5,685 bases of DNA. Source: Clostridiales bacterium. Lineage in GTDB: Bacteria; Bacillota; Clostridia; Lachnospirales; Lachnospiraceae. A program made the translations under genes and the position numbers. The stretch is taken from NCBI GenBank assembly GCA_012512995.1, contig JAAZDA010000147.1, positions 1 to 5,685 of the forward strand. The letters run 5' to 3'. How positions within the stretch are numbered: the first letter of the stretch is position 1; every line of letters begins with the position of its first letter. The notes under the pieces were generated by a model. That model did not search any database and had not been told where the DNA came from. It saw only the letters and a list, made by a program, of their open reading frames with translations. Shown in pieces: positions 1 through 5,685 of the stretch.

Positions 1-806
1 ATGAACATGAGCCCTGTGAAACACCCAGCTGCCCCTGCATATGACCATGCCGGTGCTCTTCCGCGTTTTCCGCTGACATCATCTCTCTCAAAACATGTGA
101 GAATAAGGAAAAGTACGAATAGCAGGCAGCCACCCGATGTGTTCTCACTGCACCAGCCTGCTATGACTCCGAATAAAAAGATCAGTACAATACGAAAAGC
201 ACCTGCAACTGGTGATAACCTGTGTTCATTATTGTTGCTGATATCTCCTGTCAGAGGGTCGCTTCCGCGAGATTTTCGCACCATGAATCTCATAAAAGTC
301 ATAAATGACAATATTATCGTTGTCGTCCAGAGATAATTTGCAGCTCCCGTTTCCCACAGTACAGTCTGCGAAAAATCTACAGCTGCAAACCACATGAATA
401 AAACAGCTGCAAGAAGGATCTTCCAGTCATACTTGTGTCTCTTTGATATATTCAGGTAAATAAGGATCGTGAGCCATGTAAAGGCAAGGCTGTTGCAGAT
501 CTTGAATACAATCGACGGAAGACTCAGAAATACCCTAAGCAGGAGATGCGCTACGGACCGTCCGTTCCATGACATATATTGGTTAAACTCCTGTATTAGC
601 AGGTCATAGAAAGATGATGCTGTCCTTACTTCAGTTCCATACGTGAAATCATCTGTCATCATCGGGGTCGCGAAATTATATATAAAAGCCGTTATAAATA
701 TGATAAAGATGAGAATTCTGAACACCATTCGTTCACGTTTCTCTGATCCTGTAATATTTGCCATGCGGTCTGTATATGCTGCCTTCATTGTGTTTGTAAT
801 TCCCAT
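1..806 (-). CDS. Polytopic membrane protein, DUF6056-like (GT-C glycosyltransferase-like), 3' end outside window
   Basis: An open frame runs from the ATG at 806 off the low end of the window (268 complete codons, no stop). It begins MGITNTMKAAYTDRMANITG. Hydrophobic segments lie at about 28-46, 88-115, 129-145, 157-176, 202-219, 224-238 and possibly from 253. Just after the first helix comes MMTDDFTYG (49-57), an acidic motif placed like the catalytic Asp of GT-C glycosyltransferases. It is followed by YMSWNGRSVAHLLLR (77-91), WETGAANYLW (151-160) and AGWCSENTSGG (216-226). From memory this motif set matches DUF6056 proteins, uncharacterised membrane proteins common near surface-polysaccharide genes. 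Enzymatic function is inference. A polar loop (about 177-199) separates two helices. The start is uncertain: none of the in-frame ATGs at 806, 788, 764 and 728 has a convincing ribosome binding site, the best being GGGA 12 nt before 788. The gene follows the ABC exporter by about 31 nt in the same direction. Confidence 0.72.
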   Translation of the reverse strand, partial: MGITNTMKAAYTDRMANITGSEKRERMVFRILIFIIFITAFIYNFATPMMTDDFTYGTEVRTASSFYDLLIQEFNQYMSWNGRSVAHLLLRVFLSLPSIVFKICNSLAFTWLTILIYLNISKRHKYDWKILLAAVLFMWFAAVDFSQTVLWETGAANYLWTTTIILSFMTFMRFMVRKSRGSDPLTGDISNNNEHRLSPVAGAFRIVLIFLFGVIAGWCSENTSGGCLLFVLFLILTCFERDDVSGKRGRAPAWSYAGAAGCFTGLMF

Positions 807-837
807 TCTGAAATCGATATTTTTCTTATTCCGGAGC

Positions 838-2730
838 CTATTTTTCGCTCTGATCCCCGCGATTCTTAAGCTCTTCAAACTGCTCTCTTGTCACATAATT
901 GAATTTCTTATTCTCGACTCTGTATATCTCATCGCAGCTTTCGAGAGTAGTCAGCCTGTGAGCGACAATGACAAGTGTCTTGCGTCCGTGGAGCTTTTCT
1001 ATGGCATCCATTATCGCCTTCTCAGTGTCATTGTCGAGTGCGCTTGTAGCCTCATCAAATATCATTATCTGGGGATCATTATAAAGAGCCCTGGCGATAC
1101 CTATACGCTGCCTCTGCCCGCCCGATATTCTGACTCCGCGTTCTCCTATGCCTGTATCAAGGCCATCAGGAAGTGATCGCACATATTCATCAAGCTGCGC
1201 TTCTTCAAGCACATGCCAGACTCTGTCGTCATTGATCATGCTCTCCTCTATACCGTAAGCGATATTATTCCTTATCGTGTCATCGAGCATGAACATCATC
1301 TGAGGAACATAACCAATATTTGCGTACCACCCCTCGAGATTGTCGGCGATATCAGTTTTGCCGTCCACTACTATCCTGCCGCACTGTGGTCTCAGCAGCC
1401 CCAGCAGGATATCGACAGTTGTTGATTTTCCTGCGCCTGAGGGACCGAGAAGTCCGATTGACTTACCAATCGGGATAGTCAGTGAGGTGTCTTTGAGAAT
1501 ATCCACATCCGTGTTCGGATATCTGTATGAGATATCATCAAGCTCTACCCCTTTCTCGAATTTTATCGGATGAATTTCTTCATTACTCTCATATCTGTTG
1601 TCAACATCAGATGACCTTGATGAAACAATGATATCCTCAACTGCGGAGAGGCTCGGCTCATAATAAGCTACATTGTTGAGCGCCTGTGCAATTCTGTTGG
1701 CGCTCGGCATTATTCTTATTGCGACCATGGCAAGGATCGCTATTCTTGCTATCATCGACGCTGCGTTGTCGCTGTCTCCGAGAAAAATACCGACCATCAT
1801 CAGAACACCTATCATAGTGACAGTCTCTATTGAAAGTCTCGGCAGATTTGCTATTGAATTGTTCTGAGTCTGAATATCGGCAAGCTTCTGACCGCTCTTG
1901 TCATATTGATCGACAAAATACTTCTCGCGGTTAAGGACCTTTGTTTCCTTAATTCCGTTTATCGCCTGCATGAGCCACTTTGTGACAAGTGCATTATTGA
2001 TATTGGCCTCATGACCATATCGTCTTGAGAGCGGACTTATCACAAGTTTATTTATGAGCAGGATCAGAAGAATGACCCCTATCATTATCACTGTCTTCAT
2101 AGGGCTGAGGACCAGTGAGAGGATAACAAGTGCCACAAAGATTATGAGATCAGTGAAAAGCTGAAGATATGTTTTGACGAGATTATATACGCCATTGACG
2201 TCGCTCGCCACGTGTCTTATCGTGAGCGGCGTGCTCGAATCAAGGAAGAACTCGTAGTCGCGCCCGACGAAGTCCTTGAATACAGTGCGGGATGCCTGAT
2301 ACATTCCCTGATATACAAATTTGTTCTGCACATAATACATAAGATACAGATAAAGGTTCTTGACGATGTATACAATAATAAGTGCCAGTACCATCAGTTC
2401 CAGAAACTCTGTCACCGATTGAAGATGAAAAAAATTGTATACAGCGCTCATTTTACTGCTCTTAAGCACCGAATCAGGATCCATCGCTGTCTCTATGAGA
2501 GGAAGAATGAGAGACGTCCCTATAGTCTCAAGTGCGGCTCCGATGAGCATCATAAAGAACAGCCATACCATCTGATGGCGTTCTTTGGATGTAAGCACTT
2601 TGAGGACACGTTTATAAACTGCCGCCTCATTGACACGCTTAGTGCGGATTTCCTCATCTCTCTTTTCTTCTGCCTCTATCGTATCTTCTCTGCGCGAGGG
2701 CTGCGGCTGCGCTTCGGTATTATTCTCCAT
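838..2730 (-). CDS. ABC exporter, fused membrane and ATPase domains (glycan/lipid flippase-like)
   Basis: Complete 630-residue half-transporter expected to work as a homodimer in the cytoplasmic membrane. Residues 1-50 are a highly charged cytoplasmic leader (Glu/Arg/Lys-rich at 13-32). Six membrane segments can be placed at about 55-80, 108-132, 190-209, 211-231, 300-318 and 325-345, with long cytoplasmic loops (about 134-185 and 233-298) typical of type IV exporters. TM1 contains ETIGTSLILPLIE, resembling the start of PglK/MsbA-like flippases. The nucleotide-binding domain (about 395-610) has aromatic A-loop candidate Y402 or Y404, Walker A GPSGAGKST (429-437, K435), Q-loop Q477, signature ISGGQ (535-539, Ile replacing the usual Leu), Walker B IMIFDE (555-560, E560) and H-loop H591. 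The ATPase therefore looks competent. The cargo cannot be read from the sequence. A lipid-linked sugar is inferred from the resemblance and from the neighbouring GT-C-like gene. An in-frame TAA 11 codons upstream, with no ATG, GTG or TTG in between, makes the ATG at 2730 the first possible start. Confidence 0.92.
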   Translation of the reverse strand: MENNTEAQPQPSRREDTIEAEEKRDEEIRTKRVNEAAVYKRVLKVLTSKERHQMVWLFFMMLIGAALETIGTSLILPLIETAMDPDSVLKSSKMSAVYNFFHLQSVTEFLELMVLALIIVYIVKNLYLYLMYYVQNKFVYQGMYQASRTVFKDFVGRDYEFFLDSSTPLTIRHVASDVNGVYNLVKTYLQLFTDLIIFVALVILSLVLSPMKTVIMIGVILLILLINKLVISPLSRRYGHEANINNALVTKWLMQAINGIKETKVLNREKYFVDQYDKSGQKLADIQTQNNSIANLPRLSIETVTMIGVLMMVGIFLGDSDNAASMIARIAILAMVAIRIMPSANRIAQALNNVAYYEPSLSAVEDIIVSSRSSDVDNRYESNEEIHPIKFEKGVELDDISYRYPNTDVDILKDTSLTIPIGKSIGLLGPSGAGKSTTVDILLGLLRPQCGRIVVDGKTDIADNLEGWYANIGYVPQMMFMLDDTIRNNIAYGIEESMINDDRVWHVLEEAQLDEYVRSLPDGLDTGIGERGVRISGGQRQRIGIARALYNDPQIMIFDEATSALDNDTEKAIMDAIEKLHGRKTLVIVAHRLTTLESCDEIYRVENKKFNYVTREQFEELKNRGDQSEK

Positions 2731-2731
2731 A

Positions 2732-2743
2732 AACAGATCTGTT
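2732..2743. repeat. 12-bp perfect palindrome in the dnaB/ABC exporter gap
   Basis: AACAGATCTGTT reads identically on both strands and fills most of the space between the putative ribosome binding site and the ATG of the exporter gene. With no loop it is a poor RNA hairpin but could be an operator-like site. About one such 12-mer is expected by chance in a window of this length, so a role is unproven. Confidence 0.3.
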
Positions 2744-2747
2744 CTCC
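2743..2747 (-). promoter_or_regulatory. Probable ribosome binding site of the ABC exporter gene, long spacing
   Basis: GGAGA on the minus strand is the only purine-rich match in the 33-nt dnaB/ABC gap. Its GGAG core sits 13 nt before the ATG at 2730, longer than the usual 5-9 nt. Most of that spacing is a 12-bp palindrome (2732-2743). Translation of the exporter may be weaker than that of dnaB. Confidence 0.55.
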
Positions 2748-2763
2748 GTTCGGTTTTTATTTA

Positions 2764-4128
2764 TCAGTCCTGCGGAGTGCGGTTCTGCGCACCTGCAAGA
2801 TTTGCGAATTTCGTGTATTGAGCCTGCCATGAAAGTTCTATTGTACCAATAGGACCGTTTCTTTGCTTTGCAACGTTGATCTCGGCAATGCCCTTCTTCT
2901 CTGTATCAGGGTTGTAGTAGTCATCGCGGTAAATGAACATGACGACATCGGCATCCTGCTCTATAGCTCCGGAATCACGGAGGTCTGAAAGCATGGGACG
3001 TCTGTTTGGCCTTGATTCCACTGCACGTGAGAGCTGCGAGAGTGCAACTATAGGTACTCCTATCTCACGGGCCAGTGATTTGAGTGATCTTGAAATCTCT
3101 GATATCTCCTGCTGCCTCGAATCAGCTCCGCCTGACTTTGCACTGTTCATGAGCTGCAGGTAATCGATAAACACCATTTCAAGACCGTTCTGGCTCTTGT
3201 ACTTGCGGCACTTTGTCCGAAGTTCAGGCACTGTTATTCCAGGGGTGTCATCGATTATAAGTTTGCTCTCTGCAATATCCCCGGCCTTGTTGATGAGCTC
3301 CTGCCACTCCGCCTCGTTGAGATCACCGGTCCGCATCTTCTGCGCGTCCACATGTGATTCCATAGCAAAAAGTCTGTTGACAAGCTGTTCCTTGCTCATT
3401 TCAAGCGAGAAGATCGCAACACATCTATGATCATGAAATGCTGCATACTCTGCAATGTTGAGGGCAAAAGCTGTTTTGCCCATTGAAGGTCTTGCAGCTA
3501 TCAGTATAAGATCTGCCGGCTGAAGTCCCGCAGTCCTGCTGTCAAGATCGTCAAAACCTGTGGCAATACCGGTAACCAGGCTTTTATTGCGGGAAGCTTC
3601 CTCGATCTTGTCCATAGCTGTCATAACTATAGTACTTATGGGTGTAAACTCACCGGATGTCCTTCTCTGGGAAATGTCGAAGACCTTTTTCTCTGCATTA
3701 TCAAGAATAACATCCAGATCATCCTTTTCAGCATAACAGCTTCCGGCTATATCTTCCCCGGCACGTATCATTCTTCTGAGTACAGCCTTGTTGGCAACTA
3801 TATCGGCATATGATCTTATGTTCGCAGCAGTAGGCACGACATTAACAAGTGCCGTAAGATATTCCGCACTGTAGTACTCAGGCGGCAGGTTTTTCTCCTG
3901 CAGTTTTGCCTGAAGAGTCACGACATCAATATCTATATTTTTGCTGCACAGTTCGACTATGCTCGAAAAGATCGCGCCGTACTGCTTAGAATAAAAATCA
4001 TCCTCAGTGAGCAGTTCCGTCGCGACTTCTATAGCCTCTGAATCAATGATCATCGATCCGAGGACTGACTGCTCAGCTTCGAGGCTGTGCGGCATTACCC
4101 TCCGGATCTGTTGTTCTTCATCAGGCAT
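2764..4128 (-). CDS. dnaB: Replicative DNA helicase DnaB (B. subtilis DnaC equivalent)
   Basis: Complete 454-residue hexameric 5'-3' helicase that unwinds DNA at the replication fork and interacts with primase through its N-terminal domain. Length is normal and no intein interrupts it. The N-terminal collar domain (about 8-110) begins with the typical PHSLEAEQSVLGSMIID (13-29). A linker precedes the RecA-like domain at about 180. There, Walker A is ARPSMGKT (212-219, K218), the catalytic glutamate motif is SLEMS (241-245, E243), Walker B is VFIDYLQLM (319-327, D322), the polar sensor is ALSQLSR (362-368, Q365), SDLRDSGAIEQDADVV spans 381-396, and the KQRNG loop (421-425) supplies the arginine-finger candidate R423. 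All catalytic residues are present. The ATG at 4128 has an AGGAGA site 9 nt upstream, inside the end of rplI. The gene stops with tandem TGA TAA. Loader and primase genes are not in the window. Confidence 0.98.
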   Translation of the reverse strand: MPDEEQQIRRVMPHSLEAEQSVLGSMIIDSEAIEVATELLTEDDFYSKQYGAIFSSIVELCSKNIDIDVVTLQAKLQEKNLPPEYYSAEYLTALVNVVPTAANIRSYADIVANKAVLRRMIRAGEDIAGSCYAEKDDLDVILDNAEKKVFDISQRRTSGEFTPISTIVMTAMDKIEEASRNKSLVTGIATGFDDLDSRTAGLQPADLILIAARPSMGKTAFALNIAEYAAFHDHRCVAIFSLEMSKEQLVNRLFAMESHVDAQKMRTGDLNEAEWQELINKAGDIAESKLIIDDTPGITVPELRTKCRKYKSQNGLEMVFIDYLQLMNSAKSGGADSRQQEISEISRSLKSLAREIGVPIVALSQLSRAVESRPNRRPMLSDLRDSGAIEQDADVVMFIYRDDYYNPDTEKKGIAEINVAKQRNGPIGTIELSWQAQYTKFANLAGAQNRTPQD

Positions 4129-4132
4129 ATTA

Positions 4133-4579
4133 TTATTTCTCCTGTACCGAAATATACAGTCTTCCTGTCACCTGCGGATGAAGTTTTATCGGGACTTCCC
4201 GCATTCCAAATGTTTTGATCGGCTCATCAAGGACGATCTTCTTCTTGTCGAGATCAAGGTCATGCTGCTTTTTTGCGGCCTCTGCTATCTCTTTACTGCT
4301 TATCGATCCGAAAGCCTTATCTCCCTCGCCCTTCTTCATATAGACGACTATCTTGAGACTCTCAAGCTTTTTGGCCAGTTCCTGCGCATCAGAAAGTTTA
4401 CCTGCCGCGACCTTATCCTCATGCATTTTCCTGAGTTTCAGATCATTTTTGTTCTTGTCTGTGGATTCTACCGCAAGCCCCTTGGGAAGCAGTGCATTTC
4501 TCGCATATCCGTCTGAAACATTTACTACATCTCCCTCTTTCCCGAGCGGTTTAACATCTTTTAAAAGAATGAGTTTCAT
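4133..4579 (-). CDS. rplI: 50S ribosomal protein bL9
   Basis: Complete 148-residue bL9, the usual family length. It binds 23S rRNA at the base of the L1 stalk and extends outward from the large subunit, where it helps keep the reading frame. The N-terminal domain carries the family signature: MKLILLKDVKPLGKEGD at 1-17, then VVNVSDGYARNALLPKGLA at 18-36. Residue 29 is Ala, where many orthologues have Phe or Tyr in the N-[FY]-L position. A charged connecting helix covers about 41-75. The C-terminal domain has the expected GEGDKAFGSISSKEIAEA (84-101) and ends in a VTGRLYISV-type strand (137-145). The ATG at 4579 is set by an AAAGGA ribosome binding site 8 nt upstream. The gene ends in tandem TAA TAA, 4 nt before dnaB, so the two are almost certainly co-transcribed. 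Confidence 0.98.
   Translation of the reverse strand: MKLILLKDVKPLGKEGDVVNVSDGYARNALLPKGLAVESTDKNKNDLKLRKMHEDKVAAGKLSDAQELAKKLESLKIVVYMKKGEGDKAFGSISSKEIAEAAKKQHDLDLDKKKIVLDEPIKTFGMREVPIKLHPQVTGRLYISVQEK
4138..4143 (-). promoter_or_regulatory. Ribosome binding site of dnaB, inside the 3' end of rplI
   Basis: AGGAGA lies 9 nt before the dnaB ATG (4128), within the last codons of rplI. This strong site fixes the start and suggests that dnaB initiates efficiently on the rplI message. Confidence 0.88.
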
Positions 4580-4587
4580 TTGTCTGA

Positions 4588-4593
4588 TCCTTT
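4588..4593 (-). promoter_or_regulatory. Ribosome binding site of rplI
   Basis: AAAGGA on the minus strand lies 8 nt before the ATG at 4579 and fixes the bL9 start. It overlaps the edge of a 10-bp perfect palindrome (4591-4600). Confidence 0.85.
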
Positions 4594-4606
4594 CATGAAA
4601 TTATTT

Positions 4607-5685
4607 TTACAGTTCACCTTCTGCGATCATATCATCTATCGTTTTCTTGAGGATCCCTATCGCCTCAGGTATCGTGACATCATCCATCTGGCAGCCCGCG
4701 ATATTCATGTGACCGCCGCCGCCGAGCCTCTCCATGACAAGCTGTACATTCACCTCGTCTATTGACCTGGCGCTGATAAATATCTGATTCTGATAATCTG
4801 TCAGGATAAAGCTTGCTTTGACCCCTTTGATATTCAGGAGTTCATTAGCTGCCTGAGCTCCTATTATAGTAGGGCTTTCGACTTCCTGATTTGTACATGT
4901 AGATATGGCAAAACTTCCGCGGTATATCTCAGCCTGTGATACTGTGTCGGCCTTGGTCTTGTATTCAAGAGCGTCCTCACGGAAAAGCTTTCTGACTCTT
5001 GTCACATCCGCGCCGTTCCTTCTGAGGAATGCCGCAGCCTCAAATGTTCTGACGCCCGTCTTGCTGCTGAAATTATTCGTATCGATAACTATGCCGGAAT
5101 ACATGGCATCCGCCTCTTCCTGACGGATATGTATGCTCTCTCCTATATACTGAAGTATCTCCGAGACCATCTCGCAGGTGCTGGACGCATAAGCTTCGAC
5201 ATATGACAATGTCGCGTTCTCTATGACTTCAGTGCCCTGCCTGTGATGGTCAAGCACCACTGTCGACTGACAAAGCTTAAGAAGTTCCGGACATTCTGTG
5301 ATACTGGGCTTATTAACATCTACGACGATCAGCGCTGAATTTCCAGTCGCATTATCAATCGCCTGCTGCCCTGTGTAGAAAAGATCATCTTCATATTCAG
5401 GATTATTTCTGAACATCGAAATGACCGGTTTCAGGGAATTCGTGACTTCATTTATTACTATGTGCGACTCTTTGTGAAGAGTTTTGGCTATGCGATATAT
5501 ACCGATAGATGCGCCAAAACTGTCGACATCCCCGATCCTGTGTCCCATTATCAGCACTTTATCCCTGGAAGAAATGATTTCCTTGAGTGCCTGTGCCTTT
5601 ACACGCGCTTTGACTCTCGTGCTCTTTTCTACCTGTTGAGTCTTGCCGCCGTAATACATTGTGTTATCCGGAGTCTTGATCACAG
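4607..5685 (-). CDS. gdpP: GdpP-type cyclic-di-AMP phosphodiesterase, C-terminal part (DHH/DHHA1), 5' end outside window
   Basis: This is the catalytic end of a membrane-bound DHH-family phosphodiesterase that hydrolyses c-di-AMP to pApA. The visible 358 codons (numbered here from 5683) open with the family linker: a YYGGKT patch near 10-15, then VEKSTRVKARVKAQAL at 18-33, which joins the degenerate GGDEF domain to the DHH domain. DHH motifs follow: GHRIGDVDSFGA (47-58; metal-ligand candidates H48, D52, D54), VVDVN (120-124, D122), LDHHR (144-148) and GIVIDTNNF (197-205, D201). The DHHA1 domain ends with the glycine-rich GGGGHMNIAG (321-330). All expected metal ligands are present, so the enzyme looks active. 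The GTG at 5683 is an internal Val codon, not a start. The transmembrane, PAS-like and GGDEF-like regions should lie beyond 5685. The stop TAA is backed by a second in-frame TAA two codons on. The gene lies 27 nt upstream of rplI, the usual Firmicutes arrangement. A NrnA-type nanoRNase is less likely because of the linker and the context. Confidence 0.93.
   Translation of the reverse strand, partial: VIKTPDNTMYYGGKTQQVEKSTRVKARVKAQALKEIISSRDKVLIMGHRIGDVDSFGASIGIYRIAKTLHKESHIVINEVTNSLKPVISMFRNNPEYEDDLFYTGQQAIDNATGNSALIVVDVNKPSITECPELLKLCQSTVVLDHHRQGTEVIENATLSYVEAYASSTCEMVSEILQYIGESIHIRQEEADAMYSGIVIDTNNFSSKTGVRTFEAAAFLRRNGADVTRVRKLFREDALEYKTKADTVSQAEIYRGSFAISTCTNQEVESPTIIGAQAANELLNIKGVKASFILTDYQNQIFISARSIDEVNVQLVMERLGGGGHMNIAGCQMDDVTIPEAIGILKKTIDDMIAEGEL

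Noticed and set aside
1..336. 111-codon open frame on the plus strand starting at base 1
   Set aside because: The minus strand here encodes a continuous membrane protein with coherent helices and motifs. The plus frame has neither motifs nor a recognisable family.
643..1176. 177-codon open frame on the plus strand
   Set aside because: It is antisense to the exporter ATPase domain and the start of the DUF6056-like gene. Its apparent hydrophobicity mirrors the complementary codons, and no family is recognisable.
2731..2763. Terminator after dnaB
   Set aside because: The gap holds no stem-loop with a trailing T-run in the direction of transcription. The only symmetry is a loopless palindrome placed just before the next ATG.
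2212..2832. 206-codon open frame on the plus strand
   Set aside because: It lies antisense to the exporter N-terminus and the dnaB end. The translation is Cys/His/Arg-rich with no recognisable motif, and the minus-strand genes fully explain the region.
4007..4516. 169-codon open frame on the plus strand
   Set aside because: It is a shadow of rplI and the dnaB start, both unmistakable on the minus strand.
5681..5683. GTG as a possible start of the phosphodiesterase gene
   Set aside because: The codon sits inside the conserved linker before the DHH domain. Homologues continue far upstream, so this is an internal Val at the window edge.

Overview
The window carries five protein genes, all read from the minus strand. 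The two outer genes run off the window edges. In transcription order (high to low coordinate) they are: the C-terminal part of a GdpP-type cyclic-di-AMP phosphodiesterase (5685-4607), ribosomal protein bL9 rplI (4579-4133), replicative helicase dnaB (4128-2764), an ABC exporter of the glycan/lipid flippase type (2730-838), and the N-terminal part of a polytopic membrane protein resembling the DUF6056 / GT-C-like group (806-1). No RNA gene, mobile element, CRISPR array or long repeat was found.

The order gdpP-rplI-dnaB is a well-known conserved block in Firmicutes (Bacillus yybT-rplI-dnaC and many Clostridia). Frequent ATA (Ile) and AGA (Arg) codons, moderate GC and clear AGGAGA-like ribosome binding sites in front of rplI and dnaB fit a clostridial, possibly Lachnospiraceae-like, bacterium. 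The family-level placement is inference. Clostridia-type Firmicutes is the firmer statement.

The first three genes are housekeeping: second-messenger turnover at the membrane (GdpP), the large ribosomal subunit (bL9) and fork unwinding (DnaB). They are tightly packed, with gaps of 27 and 4 nt. The next two genes look like a cell-surface module: an ABC exporter whose likely cargo is a lipid-linked glycan or similar amphiphile, and a multi-span membrane protein with an acidic motif just after its first membrane helix, as in GT-C glycosyltransferases. They follow at 33 and about 31 nt with no visible terminator, so read-through from dnaB is plausible. This junction, where a conserved core operon meets an apparently lineage-specific envelope module, is the most interesting part of an otherwise ordinary window. 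I see no convincing evidence of an undescribed system.

Every stretch longer than about 35 bases is coding. The open frames on the plus strand are shadows of these genes.
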